Below, one piece after another: positions 39,144-48,281 of a stretch of DNA of 64,000 nt. Within the stretch, counting starts at the first letter, position 1; each line of letters begins with the position of its first letter. The stretch covers positions 1 to 64,000 of the forward strand of contig JAAYJQ010000015.1 in NCBI GenBank assembly GCA_012522855.1. Direction: 5' to 3'. The DNA is from Bacteroidales bacterium. GTDB taxonomy: Bacteria; Bacteroidota; Bacteroidia; Bacteroidales; UBA932. The notes beneath the pieces were generated by a model. It worked only from the letters and a program-made list of their open reading frames with translations. It was not told where the DNA came from and ran no database searches. Both the position numbers and the translations under genes were made by a program.

Positions 39144-39967
39144 TGAATGCATGGCAGGCCATCTTGCTGGGCATCGTACAGGGATTGACGGAATTTCTTC
39201 CGGTCAGTTCCAGCGGACACCTGATGATCTGCAGGGAACTTCTGGGGGCGGCCCCGGAAGGTTTTCTCGATTTTACCGTGACCGTGCATGCCGCGACGGT
39301 CTTGAGTACGATTGTGGTTTTCCGGAAGGAGATCGCCGCCTTGTTCAAAGGACTCTTCAAGTTTCGGTACAATGATGAGACCGACTACGTCTTCAAGTTG
39401 ATCGTGTCGATGATCCCGGTTGCCATCGTTGGCTTTTTTTTCAGGGACCGGGTGGAGGACCTCTTCGGGGACAATTTGTTCGGTGTGGCCGTCTGCTTGA
39501 TCATAACCGCTATACTGCTTTGGCTTTCGGACTCCTTCGGACATCGCGGCCGCAAGGCGCTTTTTCGGGAAACCCGGGCGCGGAACGGGATATCCTGGTG
39601 GCAAGCCCTCGTGGTCGGAGTCGGGCAGGCCTTTGCTGTCGCGCCCGGTCTTTCGCGTTCCGGAACCACCATTTCCACCGGGCTCATCTGCGGAGTCAAG
39701 CGGGAAGTCATAGCGCAGTTCTCTTTCCTGATGGTGCTGATTCCGATCTTGGGAGAACAGTTTCTGGATGTGGCCAAGAGCCTTTCCGGGGAAGCGGTTG
39801 CGGGTGCCGGAGTCTCTTCCGTCTGTCTGCTGCTGGGTTTTGCGGCGGCCTTCCTGTCCGGCCTTTTCGCCTGCAAGGTGATGATCGCCATCGTCAAGAA
39901 AGCACGCTTGAGCTGGTTCGCGCTGTACTGCTTGGTTGTTTCTCTCCTGTTGTTGCTATTCGCCTAG
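39143..39967 (+). CDS. uppP: Undecaprenyl-diphosphatase
   Basis: The 274-residue polytopic enzyme (BacA type) recycles the lipid carrier for peptidoglycan and other polymers. Signature segments are GIVQGLTEFLPVSSSGHLMI near the N terminus and VGQAFAVAPGLSRSGTTIST, which form the active site. About eight membrane helices are visible. The ATG at 39143 overlaps the DUF3098 stop; a GTG one codon earlier is possible. Confidence 0.97.
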   Translation: MNAWQAILLGIVQGLTEFLPVSSSGHLMICRELLGAAPEGFLDFTVTVHAATVLSTIVVFRKEIAALFKGLFKFRYNDETDYVFKLIVSMIPVAIVGFFFRDRVEDLFGDNLFGVAVCLIITAILLWLSDSFGHRGRKALFRETRARNGISWWQALVVGVGQAFAVAPGLSRSGTTISTGLICGVKREVIAQFSFLMVLIPILGEQFLDVAKSLSGEAVAGAGVSSVCLLLGFAAAFLSGLFACKVMIAIVKKARLSWFALYCLVVSLLLLLFA

Positions 39968-39971
39968 GATC

Positions 39972-40745
39972 ATGGACAAAAGAAACCTGACATACTTCGT
40001 TTCCGACGTCCATCTGGGGCTGGATGTGAAGAACCCGAAGGACCGGGAGGCTCGTTTTCTCGGATTCCTGCGTTCGATTCCCCCGGACAAGACCGAGGCC
40101 TTGTACCTGCTGGGGGACATCTGGGACTTCTGGTATGAATATCATGACGTGGTGCCGAAGGGCAGCATCCGGATCTTCGCGACCCTGCTGGATCTGATGG
40201 ATGCCGGGGTGAAGGTGTATTTCTTTCGAGGCAACCACGACATCTGGACCTACCACTATTTCACCGACCTGGGGATAACGATCTTGGAGCAGCCGTATGT
40301 GGTGGACATCGGCGGCAAGAAATTCTGCCTGGGACATGGCGACGGTCTCGGTCCGGGCCATTTCTGGTACAAGGTGATGCGCTGGTGTTTCCGCAACTAC
40401 GTGCTTCAAGCGCTGTTCAACTTGGTTCATCCGTACATCGCCTTCCGGATCGGAAAGGGATGGTCGAAACAGAGTCGGGTTGCCAAGAGCGTAGATTATA
40501 TATTCCGCGGGGAGGACGAGGCGCTCTACAAGTTCGCGGTGGATTTTTCCACCGCGCAGCCGGTGGACTACTTCATCTTCGGACACTTCCACGTCGCCGT
40601 GGAGCTTGAGCTCCCGACGGGCGCGAAACTTTTCGTGCTGAAGGATTGGATGGATGCTGAAACAGCGGGCTATCTGGTGTTCGACGCGTCCCGCTCGACC
40701 CTGGCCGCGGCCCTGGCGAACGCTTCTTCTGTGGAAGGGACCTGA
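39972..40745 (+). CDS. lpxH: UDP-2,3-diacylglucosamine diphosphatase
   Basis: The 257-residue metallophosphoesterase cleaves UDP-diacylglucosamine to lipid X in lipid A synthesis. Metal motifs are FVSDVHLG, YLLGDIWDFW, FFRGNHDIWTY, LGHGDGLGPG and IFGHFHVAVE; the GHGD form and the LKDWM segment favour LpxH over general phosphoesterases. It follows uppP by 4 bases. The last 76 bases overlap the convergent DUF4294 gene, giving an Ala/Ser-rich tail (SRSTLAAALANASSVEGT) that is probably not catalytic. Confidence 0.9.
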   Translation: MDKRNLTYFVSDVHLGLDVKNPKDREARFLGFLRSIPPDKTEALYLLGDIWDFWYEYHDVVPKGSIRIFATLLDLMDAGVKVYFFRGNHDIWTYHYFTDLGITILEQPYVVDIGGKKFCLGHGDGLGPGHFWYKVMRWCFRNYVLQALFNLVHPYIAFRIGKGWSKQSRVAKSVDYIFRGEDEALYKFAVDFSTAQPVDYFIFGHFHVAVELELPTGAKLFVLKDWMDAETAGYLVFDASRSTLAAALANASSVEGT

Positions 40746-41476
40746 ATACGGGCGGGGGCCTGCATGAACACCGAATAATACAGGGCATCAAAATGGCCGC
40801 TTTCCCAGGTCTGCACCAGATGTTCCGTAACCTGGTCGGCGCCCTTCGGGTCGTAATGGTCCTTCAGATTCTGTCCGAATAGTTTGGCGACCCCCTGCCA
40901 GAAGCCTGCGGTGATTCCGCTCTTGTAGTCCTTGATGATAGAATAAGAAGACTGCCCGAATTCGCGGTCTACCAGCTTGATGAGCAATTTCCCCTGCGAA
41001 ATGGACATGCTGCGGAGCGGTTTTTCGAAAATGTTGAACAGCTCCTTCTGCATGGAATTGATGTATTGTTCCTTGTTGCGCCGGCGCAGTTCGTTGTCGG
41101 CGATGTAGGTGTCCACCCGCTTTGAAAGCTGCCTGGCCGCCAACGCATAGGGATAGACCTTGTTGAAATTGTATACGAGCCGGTAGTATTGCCGCATGTC
41201 GTTCTTGGAGGCGCGGAATCCTTTGGGGAAGACCCAGACCGGATCCAGGGTGTCGTAGTAGACGGTGTCCCTGTTCTCGATGCGGTAGCCCAGATAGCCG
41301 GAGTTGGGGTGCAGGCTGACGCCGGGGTCTTCCCGGACGATCTCTCCTGCCAACTGCGCTTGTTCCCGCGCTTCCTCCGCCTTCTTCCGGGAGCGGAACA
41401 GTTGCGCGTCCGCCGCGGGTGCCGCGGCCAGCATCGTCAGGAGGACGACCCAAGCGTATTTCCAAATGCGTCCCAT
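40670..41476 (-). CDS. DUF4294 family secreted protein
   Basis: The 268-residue protein has a signal peptide (AWVVLLTMLAAAPAADAQ) and the DUF4294 body with RLVYNFNKVYPYALAARQL and GKLLIKLVDREFGQSSYSII. No function is known for this periplasmic family of Bacteroidota. The ATG at 41476 lies 26 bases from an exact -7 box; a TTG four codons upstream is in frame. The 3' end runs 76 bases into lpxH on the other strand. Confidence 0.85.
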   Translation of the reverse strand: MGRIWKYAWVVLLTMLAAAPAADAQLFRSRKKAEEAREQAQLAGEIVREDPGVSLHPNSGYLGYRIENRDTVYYDTLDPVWVFPKGFRASKNDMRQYYRLVYNFNKVYPYALAARQLSKRVDTYIADNELRRRNKEQYINSMQKELFNIFEKPLRSMSISQGKLLIKLVDREFGQSSYSIIKDYKSGITAGFWQGVAKLFGQNLKDHYDPKGADQVTEHLVQTWESGHFDALYYSVFMQAPARIQVPSTEEAFARAAARVERDASNTR

Positions 41477-41502
41477 CGTTTCAAACAATTACCGGTATCT
41501 TA

Positions 41503-41510
41503 CAAAATTA
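41503..41510 (-). promoter_or_regulatory. -7 box of the DUF4294 gene
   Basis: The complement of 41503-41510 is TAATTTTG, an exact TAnnTTTG match, placed to give a leader of about 20 bases. The -33 region is poorly conserved. Confidence 0.55.
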
Positions 41511-41708
41511 CGGAATTCCAGCCAATTTCGTGCCGATTCCAGTCCCTTCCTCCTTTTGCCTCGGGCGGGACAAATGTGTGAATTAAGGAGAAGTTGATGT
41601 CTAAAATGCGAGATAAAATTTTTCAACACGGATCATAAATGATTTAAAAATAGCAAGTTAAGCATCAAGGAACCGTGTCGAAAAAGATGAAATATTTTTT
41701 AAAAATAG

Positions 41709-41738
41709 TTTGAAATCCAAGAATTTTTACTAAATTTG
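41709..41738 (+). promoter_or_regulatory. Promoter of the ribosomal protein operon
   Basis: TTTG at 41709-41712 and TAAATTTG at 41731-41738 are 18 bases apart, the best complete promoter in the window. It predicts a leader of about 80 bases, A/T-rich, with a three-codon reading frame at 41757-41768. The rest of the 349-base gap (41477-41825) holds only the divergent DUF4294 box and a weak inverted repeat (ACACGG near 41624, CCGTGT near 41670). Confidence 0.8.
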
Positions 41739-41825
41739 CAGTCCCAAAAACTGAGGATGAAAGCATAACTTGCTGAAATTCAAAGTATTTAAAAAATTGG
41801 ATATTATTTTAAAAGTAATACGGCA

Positions 41826-42245
41826 ATGTTACAACCAAAGAAAACCAAGTTCAGAAGGGAACAGAAGAATGTGATGAAGGGTATGGCCCAGCGGGGCAAT
41901 CAGCTTGCGTTCGGTTCCTTCGGACTCAAGACCCTTGAGAACTGCTGGATCACTGCGCAACAGATAGAGGCTGCGCGTCAGGCTGCCACACGCTATATGA
42001 GCCGTGAAGGGCAGATTTGGATCAGAATTTTCCCTGTCAAGCCGTTTACCAAGAAACCGCTTGACACCCGTATGGGTAAAGGAAAAGGTGATCCCCAAGG
42101 CTTCGTAGCCCCCGTCACCCCGGGACGTATCCTCATGGAGGCGGACGGAGTTCCCCTCGTCATTGCGAAAGAGGCGTTGCGTCTGGCTTCCCACAAGTTC
42201 CCCGTCGCTACCAAGTTTGTGGTTCGCAGGGATTATGTTGAATAA
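41826..42245 (+). CDS. rplP: Ribosomal protein L16
   Basis: The 139-residue protein of the large-subunit tRNA-binding region begins [15 protein letters not shown] and keeps [20 protein letters not shown] and [18 protein letters not shown]. It is the first gene of this unit. The genes that normally precede it in the S10 cluster (rpsJ to rpsC) are absent here. Confidence 0.98.
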   Translation: MLQPKKTKFRREQKNVMKGMAQRGNQLAFGSFGLKTLENCWITAQQIEAARQAATRYMSREGQIWIRIFPVKPFTKKPLDTRMGKGKGDPQGFVAPVTPGRILMEADGVPLVIAKEALRLASHKFPVATKFVVRRDYVE

Positions 42246-42259
42246 TTAGGTGAATGAAT

Positions 42260-42460
42260 ATGAAAACAACTGAAGTTCGCGAAATGTCCATTGCTGACCT
42301 CAAGGACCGCATCCAGGTCGAAAAGAAGAATCTGGACACCATGAGGCTCAACCATGCCGTTTCTCCCTTGGAAGACACCTCCAAGTTCAAGAAAATCAGA
42401 AAGGATATCGCTCGCATGATCACAATCCTCGCTGAGAAAGAAAAAGCGGAACAAAATTAA
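42260..42460 (+). CDS. rpmC: Ribosomal protein L29
   Basis: The protein has 66 residues. Two long helices are joined by a short turn, with the family core MKTTEVREMSIADLKDRIQ and KFKKIRKDIARM. Two ATGs (42254 and 42260) are in frame; the second gives the usual N terminus. It lies 14 bases after rplP. Confidence 0.96.
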   Translation: MKTTEVREMSIADLKDRIQVEKKNLDTMRLNHAVSPLEDTSKFKKIRKDIARMITILAEKEKAEQN

Positions 42461-42471
42461 TTTGATGTCTT

Positions 42472-42726
42472 ATGGAAAGAAATCTTCGTAAGGAAAGAAC
42501 AGGAGTCGTGGTCAGCGACAAAATGGACAAAACCATCGTCGTTGCGGTCGAAACCAAGAAAAAGCACCCGCTATACGGGAAGTTCATCAAGCAGACCACC
42601 AAGCTCGTCGCGCATGACGAGAAGAACGAATGCAGCGAGGGAGACACCGTGCACATCATGGAGACCCGTCCGCTCAGCAAGACCAAGAGGTGGAGGTTAG
42701 TCAAAATCGTAGAAAAAGTTAAGTAG
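42472..42726 (+). CDS. rpsQ: Ribosomal protein S17
   Basis: The 84-residue OB-fold protein binds 16S rRNA. Typical segments are [29 protein letters not shown] and a C-terminal [19 protein letters not shown]. It lies between rpmC (11-base gap) and rplN (4-base gap), the standard spc-operon order. Confidence 0.98.
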   Translation: MERNLRKERTGVVVSDKMDKTIVVAVETKKKHPLYGKFIKQTTKLVAHDEKNECSEGDTVHIMETRPLSKTKRWRLVKIVEKVK

Positions 42727-42730
42727 TACC

Positions 42731-43096
42731 ATGATACAGCAGGAAACACGTTTACTGGTGGCCGACAACAGCGGTGCGAAGGAGGTCCTCTGCATCCGCG
42801 TGCTTGGCGGCACAAACCATAGATATGCGACAGTAGGCGACCAGATTGTCGTCTCGGTGAAAAGCGCCATTTCCGGCGGTGACGCCAAGAAGGGCACGGT
42901 CTCCAAGGCTGTCGTGGTTCGGACCAAGAAGGAAATCCGCAGACAGGATGGATCCTACATCCGTTTTGACGACAATGCATGCGTCCTTCTGAACAATGCG
43001 GGTGAAATCCGCGGAACGCGCATCTTCGGCCCCGTGGCCAGAGAACTGCGCGAGCACTATATGAAGATTGTTTCACTTGCCCCTGAGGTCCTTTAA
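42731..43096 (+). CDS. rplN: Ribosomal protein L14
   Basis: The 121-residue protein at the intersubunit face starts [19 protein letters not shown] and contains [20 protein letters not shown] and [14 protein letters not shown], all family signatures. It is full length. Confidence 0.98.
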   Translation: MIQQETRLLVADNSGAKEVLCIRVLGGTNHRYATVGDQIVVSVKSAISGGDAKKGTVSKAVVVRTKKEIRRQDGSYIRFDDNACVLLNNAGEIRGTRIFGPVARELREHYMKIVSLAPEVL

Positions 43097-43108
43097 TCAA
43101 CGAGAATC

Positions 43109-43426
43109 ATGAAAAAGTTACATGTCAAAAAAGGTGATACCGTGTATGTCAACGCGGGGAACGACAAAGGCAAGACCGGAAAAGTCTTGACTGTTTTTCC
43201 CGCCAAGGACCGTGTCATTGTCGAAGGGGTCAATGTGATCAGCAGGCACACCAAGCCGAACGCGAAGCATCCTCAGGGCGGCATCCTCAAGCGGGAGGCC
43301 GGAATTCATATTTCCAACGTTCAGCTCATCGATCCCGCGTCCAATAAACCGACGCGCGTCGGCTACAGGTTCGAGGGTGGGAAGAAGATCCGTTACGCTA
43401 AGAAATCAGGGGAGGAGATCAAGTAA
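43109..43426 (+). CDS. rplX: Ribosomal protein L24
   Basis: The protein has 105 residues with an N-terminal KOW motif ([20 protein letters not shown]) followed by [16 protein letters not shown] and the C-terminal [18 protein letters not shown]24 starts assembly of the large subunit. Confidence 0.98.
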   Translation: MKKLHVKKGDTVYVNAGNDKGKTGKVLTVFPAKDRVIVEGVNVISRHTKPNAKHPQGGILKREAGIHISNVQLIDPASNKPTRVGYRFEGGKKIRYAKKSGEEIK

Positions 43427-43428
43427 TC

Positions 43429-44031
43429 ATGGCAAAGAAAGCTACAAATAAGCCCGCAGAGGCCCAGGCGCTTCCCACAGGCTATGTGCCTTCTCTCAAG
43501 AAGGTATTCAACGAGGAGATCGTAGGTAAGCTCATGAAGCAGTTCTCCTACACATCCGTTATGCAGGTCCCCAGACTTGTGAAGATTACCATCAACGAAG
43601 GTATCGGTGAGGGAACCCAGGACAGGAAAATGGTCGAGGAGTCCGCCGAGGAGCTCACGAAGATCGTGGGGCAGAAGGCGGTGCTCACTTTTTCCCGGAA
43701 GGACGTTTCCAACTTCCGCCTCCGCAAGGGCATGCCGATCGGTGTCAAAGTAACGTTGCGCGCTACCAAGATGTATGAATTCCTGGAGCGTCTCATCCGT
43801 GTTTCCCTCCCCCGCATCCGTGACTTCAACGGGATCAGCGGGAAGATGGACGGCAGGGGCAACTACACCCTCGGCATCAAGGAACAAATCATCTTCCCTG
43901 AGGTCGACATCGACAAGAGCCCGCGGATTCACGGACTGGAAATCACCTTTGTCACGACGGCAAAGACAGACGAAGAAGGCCACGCGCTTCTCGCCGCGTT
44001 CGGCCTACCCTTCAAGAAACATAACAATTAA
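43429..44031 (+). CDS. rplE: Ribosomal protein L5
   Basis: The 200-residue 5S-rRNA-binding protein carries [35 protein letters not shown] and [19 protein letters not shown]. An N-terminal extension of about 15 residues ([15 protein letters not shown]) makes it longer than the usual 180; it is lysine/alanine-rich and probably disordered. The start is 2 bases after the rplX stop. Confidence 0.98.
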   Translation: MAKKATNKPAEAQALPTGYVPSLKKVFNEEIVGKLMKQFSYTSVMQVPRLVKITINEGIGEGTQDRKMVEESAEELTKIVGQKAVLTFSRKDVSNFRLRKGMPIGVKVTLRATKMYEFLERLIRVSLPRIRDFNGISGKMDGRGNYTLGIKEQIIFPEVDIDKSPRIHGLEITFVTTAKTDEEGHALLAAFGLPFKKHNN

Positions 44032-44036
44032 GGAAT

Positions 44037-44306
44037 ATGGCAAAAGAATCAATGAAAGCTCGCGAAGTGAAACGCGCGAAACTGGTTGCAAAGTATGCCG
44101 AGAAAAGAAAGGCGCTGAAGGAGGCAGGTGACTGGGCGGCTCTCGACAAGCTCCCCAAGAATTCTTCACCTGTCCGTCTTCACAACCGCTGCTCCCTCAC
44201 CGGACGTCCGAAGGGTTACATGCGGGCCTTCGGCCTGAGCAGAATCCAGTTCCGTGAGATGGCCAGCCAGGGCCTGATCCCGGGCGTTAAGAAAGCGAGC
44301 TGGTAA
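44037..44306 (+). CDS. rpsN: Ribosomal protein S14, zinc-free type
   Basis: The 89-residue small-subunit protein shows [20 protein letters not shown] and [20 protein letters not shown]. Only one cysteine is present instead of the CxxC pairs of the zinc form, so this is the long zinc-independent type. Confidence 0.97.
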   Translation: MAKESMKAREVKRAKLVAKYAEKRKALKEAGDWAALDKLPKNSSPVRLHNRCSLTGRPKGYMRAFGLSRIQFREMASQGLIPGVKKASW

Positions 44307-44373
44307 CATAATTTTATTAACAATCGGATATCGGGCGTTCCCGGCAGGGGCGTCGGTTTAAAAACAAAAAAAA

Positions 44374-44769
44374 ATGACTGATCCAATTGCAGACTATCTG
44401 ACAAGAATTCGCAATGCTTATCTTGCAGGTAAGAAGGTCGTAGAGATCCCTTCCTCCAAGATGAAGGAAGCGATCACCAAGATCTTGTGCGAAAAAGGGT
44501 ACATCCTCACCTGGAAAGTGGTGGAGGGTACACCCTACAACACCATCAAGATTGCCTTGAAGTACCATCCGCAGACCAAGATGGCCGCGATCAAGAAGAT
44601 TGAGCGCGTTTCCACTCCGGGACTTCGGGTGTACGCGGACGTCAAGAACATGCCGAGGGTCCTCAATGGGCTGGGCATTGCCGTCCTGTCCACTTCCAAG
44701 GGCGTTATCACCGACAAGGAGGCGAAGGACCTGAATGTCGGAGGCGAGGTTGTGTGCTATGTCTATTAA
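44374..44769 (+). CDS. rpsH: Ribosomal protein S8
   Basis: The 131-residue protein binds the central domain of 16S rRNA. It begins MTDPIADYLTRIRNAYLAGK and ends in the conserved STSKGVITDKEAKDLNVGGE region. In other bacteria S8 represses the spc operon by binding its mRNA near rplE; whether that operates here was not assessed. The 67-base gap from rpsN is the longest in the first half of the operon. Confidence 0.98.
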   Translation: MTDPIADYLTRIRNAYLAGKKVVEIPSSKMKEAITKILCEKGYILTWKVVEGTPYNTIKIALKYHPQTKMAAIKKIERVSTPGLRVYADVKNMPRVLNGLGIAVLSTSKGVITDKEAKDLNVGGEVVCYVY

Positions 44770-44787
44770 CATCAAAAGAATAGAGTA

Positions 44788-45348
44788 ATGTCAAGAATCG
44801 GAAAAATGCCTGTAAGCCTTCCGGACAAGGTGAGCGTCGAGCTTCTCCCTGGCAACGTGTTGAAGGTTAAAGGACCTCTCGGTGAACTGAGCCAGAAAGT
44901 TGATCCGGACATCAAGGTCACCATCGAGGATAATCAAATCAAGTTCGAGCGTCCGACCAATCAGCCGAGACATCGATCTATGCACGGCCTGTACCGCGCC
45001 CTCGTGAACAACATGGTTACGGGTGTGTCGGAGGGATTTGAAGTCCGGCTGGTATTAGTCGGCGTCGGTTATCGTGTCTCCGTTCAAGGCCAGATCTTGT
45101 CCATGTCGCTTGGCTATTCCCACGACATCCGGCTCATGCTTTCTCCTGAGATCAAAGCGGAAGTCCCGGACGTGAAAAAAGGCGAGAATCCCGTGCTTGT
45201 ACTCAAGAGCATTGACAAGCAGTTGCTCGGAGAGGTCGCTGCCAAGATTCGTTCATTCCGCAGGCCTGAACCTTATAAGGGCAAGGGTATCAAGTTCGCC
45301 GGGGAGCAGATTCGTCGCAAGGCCGGCAAGACCGCTGCGGCTAAATAA
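44788..45348 (+). CDS. rplF: Ribosomal protein L6
   Basis: The 186-residue protein has two similar alpha/beta domains, beginning SRIGKMPVSLPDKVSVELLP and ending in the RNA-contact segment RRPEPYKGKGIKFAGEQIRR with KAGKTAAAK. It is full length. Confidence 0.98.
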   Translation: MSRIGKMPVSLPDKVSVELLPGNVLKVKGPLGELSQKVDPDIKVTIEDNQIKFERPTNQPRHRSMHGLYRALVNNMVTGVSEGFEVRLVLVGVGYRVSVQGQILSMSLGYSHDIRLMLSPEIKAEVPDVKKGENPVLVLKSIDKQLLGEVAAKIRSFRRPEPYKGKGIKFAGEQIRRKAGKTAAAK

Positions 45349-45366
45349 TCATGGAGGAACCATATT

Positions 45367-45729
45367 ATGGCATTGAATAAAATAGAAAGAAGAAAAAGAA
45401 TCCATTTTCGCATCCGCAAGCGTGTGAGTGGAACCGCTCAGCGGCCCAGGCTGGTCGTGTTCAGGAGCAACAAGCAGATCTATGCGCAGGTGATCGACGA
45501 TGACCGGCGCGTGACACTCGTTGCCGCTGCTTCCAACGACAAGGAACTCGCTGCCGAGTGCAAAGGAAAGAACGGCGTTGACGCGGCCGCCCTTGTCGGC
45601 AAGGCGCTTGCCGAGCGTGCCAAGGAGAAGGGAATTACCACGGTCGCTTTCGACCGCGGAGGGTATCTCTACCATGGCAGAGTGAAAAGTTTGGCGGAAG
45701 CTGCCCGCGAAGGCGGCCTCGTGTTCTAA
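45367..45729 (+). CDS. rplR: Ribosomal protein L18
   Basis: The 120-residue 5S-rRNA-binding protein has the family blocks [31 protein letters not shown] and [20 protein letters not shown]. It contacts L5 on the ribosome, which is encoded earlier in the same operon. Confidence 0.98.
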   Translation: MALNKIERRKRIHFRIRKRVSGTAQRPRLVVFRSNKQIYAQVIDDDRRVTLVAAASNDKELAAECKGKNGVDAAALVGKALAERAKEKGITTVAFDRGGYLYHGRVKSLAEAAREGGLVF

Positions 45730-45742
45730 TTGAAGAGAGACT

Positions 45743-46261
45743 ATGGCAAATACAAATGTTAAAAGAGTAAAGACTTCTGATCTTGAATTGAAAGACAGAC
45801 TGGTCGCCATCAAGCGCGTGACAAAGGTCACGAAGGGCGGGCGTCATTTCCGCTTCGCCGCGATCGTGGTGGTGGGAGACGAAAACGGTGTTGTGGGTTA
45901 TGGTCTTGGGAAAGCCAATGAAGTAACTTCCGCCATTGCGAAAGGAGTGGAGGATGCCAAGAAGAATCTGGTCAAGATTCCGGTCATCAACACCACCATT
46001 CCGCACGAGCAGGAATCCAAATTCGGAGGTTCCGTGGTGTTTATGAAGCCGGCCGCCCCCGGAACGGGCGTGAAGGCCGGCGGCGCCATGCGCGCTGTGT
46101 TCGAGTCTGCCGGCATTCAGAATGTCCTGGCGAAATCCAAGGGCTCGTCCAACCCTCACAACCTTGTGAAGGCTACGATTGAAGCTTTGACGCAGATGCG
46201 GGACGCCTACACTGTCGCCGGCCTCCGTGGAATTCCGATGAGTAGAGTGTTTAACGGATAG
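45743..46261 (+). CDS. rpsE: Ribosomal protein S5
   Basis: The 172-residue protein has the N-terminal double-stranded-RNA-like domain ([40 protein letters not shown]) and the C-terminal [17 protein letters not shown]. It affects decoding accuracy. Confidence 0.98.
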   Translation: MANTNVKRVKTSDLELKDRLVAIKRVTKVTKGGRHFRFAAIVVVGDENGVVGYGLGKANEVTSAIAKGVEDAKKNLVKIPVINTTIPHEQESKFGGSVVFMKPAAPGTGVKAGGAMRAVFESAGIQNVLAKSKGSSNPHNLVKATIEALTQMRDAYTVAGLRGIPMSRVFNG

Positions 46262-46273
46262 GAGACAGTTGTC

Positions 46274-46456
46274 ATGGCAAAAATCAAGATAACCCAAGTG
46301 AGAAGCAAAATTGGTGCGACCAAGCGGCAGATCGCGAATCTGAGAACCCTCGGGCTCCGGAGGATGCACCAGACTGTCGAGGTTGAGAAGACACCCGAAG
46401 TTGAAGGCCAGTTGGCTAAGATTCGTCATCTGGTGGAAGTTGAAGAAACCAAATAG
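46274..46456 (+). CDS. rpmD: Ribosomal protein L30
   Basis: This short 60-residue protein has the signature IKITQVRSKIGATKRQIANL and LGLRRMHQTVEVEKTPEV. Its TAG stop overlaps an AGGAGG (46456-46461) that could act as a ribosome-binding site for rplO, which is rare in this phylum. Confidence 0.98.
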   Translation: MAKIKITQVRSKIGATKRQIANLRTLGLRRMHQTVEVEKTPEVEGQLAKIRHLVEVEETK

Positions 46457-46469
46457 GAGGACGAGCAAG

Positions 46470-46922
46470 ATGAAATTACATGAATTGAAGCCTGCGAAAG
46501 GCGCGACGCGCCGCAGAAAGAGAGTCGGACGCGGACAAGGATCCGGCAAGGGAGGCACAGCCACCCGTGGAACGAAAGGAGCCCAGTCCCGCTCCGGATA
46601 CGCGCGCAAACTCGGATTTGAAGGCGGCCAGATGCCGATTCAGAGACGTGTCCCGAAGTTCGGATTCAAGAATCCCAACCGGATCGAATACCAGCCGGTC
46701 AATATCGCCTCCCTGCAGGCGCTTTCCGAGAAGATCGGCAAGAACGAGCTCGGGCTTGCTGAAATCAAGGCTGCAGGACTCGCCGACACGAAAGATCTCG
46801 TGAAGGTGCTCGGCAACGGTGAACTCACCGCGGCCCTCACCGTTACGGCGGATGCGTTTTCCAAGACGGCTGTCTCCAAGATCGAGGCGGCCGGAGGTCA
46901 GGCTATCCTAATCGGCAAGTAG
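46470..46922 (+). CDS. rplO: Ribosomal protein L15
   Basis: The 150-residue protein has the glycine/arginine-rich N-terminal extension (GATRRRKRVGRGQGSGKGG) that runs through 23S rRNA and the C-terminal globular part (FGFKNPNRIEY in variant form, VTADAFSKTAVSKIEAAGG). The start at 46470 is 8 bases after an AGGAGG; a longer frame from 46383 overlaps rpmD and is not used. Confidence 0.97.
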   Translation: MKLHELKPAKGATRRRKRVGRGQGSGKGGTATRGTKGAQSRSGYARKLGFEGGQMPIQRRVPKFGFKNPNRIEYQPVNIASLQALSEKIGKNELGLAEIKAAGLADTKDLVKVLGNGELTAALTVTADAFSKTAVSKIEAAGGQAILIGK

Positions 46923-46924
46923 CG

Positions 46925-48262
46925 ATGAAGAAGTTCATAGAAACCATAAAGAACATCTTCAAGATCGAAGAACTGAGGAAGAGACTGGGTTACACCCTTC
47001 TCCTCGTCCTGGTGTACAGGCTCGGGTGCTTCATTGTGTTGCCCGGTATCGACACCACGATGCTTGCGCAGCTGCAGAGCAAAACGCAGGAAGGTCTCGT
47101 CGGTCTGTTGAACATGTTCTCCGGCGGTGCCTTCGGCAACGCTTCCATCTTCGCGTTGGGAGTGATGCCGTACATCTCCGCATCCATTGTTGTGCAGTTG
47201 CTCGGTGTTTTCGTCCCTGCTTTCCGCAAGATGCAGATGGAAGGCGAAAGCGGCCGGAAAAAAATGAACCAGATCACCCGCTACCTGACCATCGGTATTC
47301 TTTGCGTGCAGGGTCCTGCCTACATCGCTTCGATCCACGGTCAGATTCCGAGCGCCGCTTTCATCGCGGAGACCCAGCTCGGCTGGTCCCGGTTCATCTT
47401 CAACCTCGTGTCCACCCTCATTTTGATGTCGGGCTCGATGTTCGTGATGTGGCTCGGCGAGCGGATTACGGACCGCGGAATCGGCAACGGTATTTCCCTC
47501 ATCATCATGATCGGTATCGTGGCCAGACTTCCCTTCGCTTTCGTCGCGGAGGCCGGAACGAAACTCACGACCACCAACGGAGGCCTCCTCCTGTTGATTG
47601 TCGAACTGATCATCTGGTTCTTTGTGATCATCGCCACGATCGCGTTGGTGCAGGGAGTCAGAAAGGTTCCCGTCCAGTATGCGAAGCGGATCGTCGGAAA
47701 CCGGCAGTACGGCGGAGCTCGTCAGTACATCCCCCTGAAGATCAATGCCGCGGGTGTGATGCCGATCATCTTCGCCCAGGCTTTGATGATGTTCCCGATC
47801 CTCTTCTCGCGCTTTGACGCGACCCGGGGACTTGCCGCTACGCTCGGCAACTACACCGGGTTCTGGTATAACTTCATCTTCGGTTCGCTTGTAATCATAT
47901 TCACGTATTTTTATACGGCCGTTACGATCAACCCGCAACAGATGGCCGAGCAGATGAAGCAGAACGGAGGTTTCATCCCGGGCGTAAAACCCGGCAAGAA
48001 AACGATGGAATATCTCGATTCGATTATGGACAAGGTAACGCTGCCCGGAGCCATCTTCCTGGCGCTTATCGCCATTCTTCCGGCGTTTGCCCGGATCGCC
48101 GGCGTCAACGACCAATTCGCGAGTTTCTACGGAGGTACCTCCTTGTTGATTCTTGTCGGGGTGGTTCTGGACACGCTCCAGCAAATCGAGAGCTACCTGT
48201 TGATGCGCCATTACGATGGCCTGATGAAGACCGGCCGTCTCAGCGGTCGTTCGGGAATGTAA
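46925..48262 (+). CDS. secY: Protein translocase subunit SecY
   Basis: The 445-residue, ten-helix channel protein exports proteins through the inner membrane with SecE and SecG. Recognisable parts are LLVLVYRLGCFIVLPGID, the plug region after LVGLLNMFSGGAFGNASIFA, GERITDRGIGNGISLIIM and the C-terminal cytoplasmic loop VTINPQQMAEQMKQNGGFIP. It begins 2 bases after rplO, as in most spc operons. Confidence 0.98.
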   Translation: MKKFIETIKNIFKIEELRKRLGYTLLLVLVYRLGCFIVLPGIDTTMLAQLQSKTQEGLVGLLNMFSGGAFGNASIFALGVMPYISASIVVQLLGVFVPAFRKMQMEGESGRKKMNQITRYLTIGILCVQGPAYIASIHGQIPSAAFIAETQLGWSRFIFNLVSTLILMSGSMFVMWLGERITDRGIGNGISLIIMIGIVARLPFAFVAEAGTKLTTTNGGLLLLIVELIIWFFVIIATIALVQGVRKVPVQYAKRIVGNRQYGGARQYIPLKINAAGVMPIIFAQALMMFPILFSRFDATRGLAATLGNYTGFWYNFIFGSLVIIFTYFYTAVTINPQQMAEQMKQNGGFIPGVKPGKKTMEYLDSIMDKVTLPGAIFLALIAILPAFARIAGVNDQFASFYGGTSLLILVGVVLDTLQQIESYLLMRHYDGLMKTGRLSGRSGM

Positions 48263-48281
48263 CTTTGATATTTTTAGATCG

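Noticed and set aside
41590..41700. A possible tRNA or structured leader before the ribosomal promoter, because of an inverted ACACGG/CCGTGT.
   Set aside because: No cloverleaf arms or CCA-end context could be drawn, and the pairing is only 6 bp over about 45 bases.
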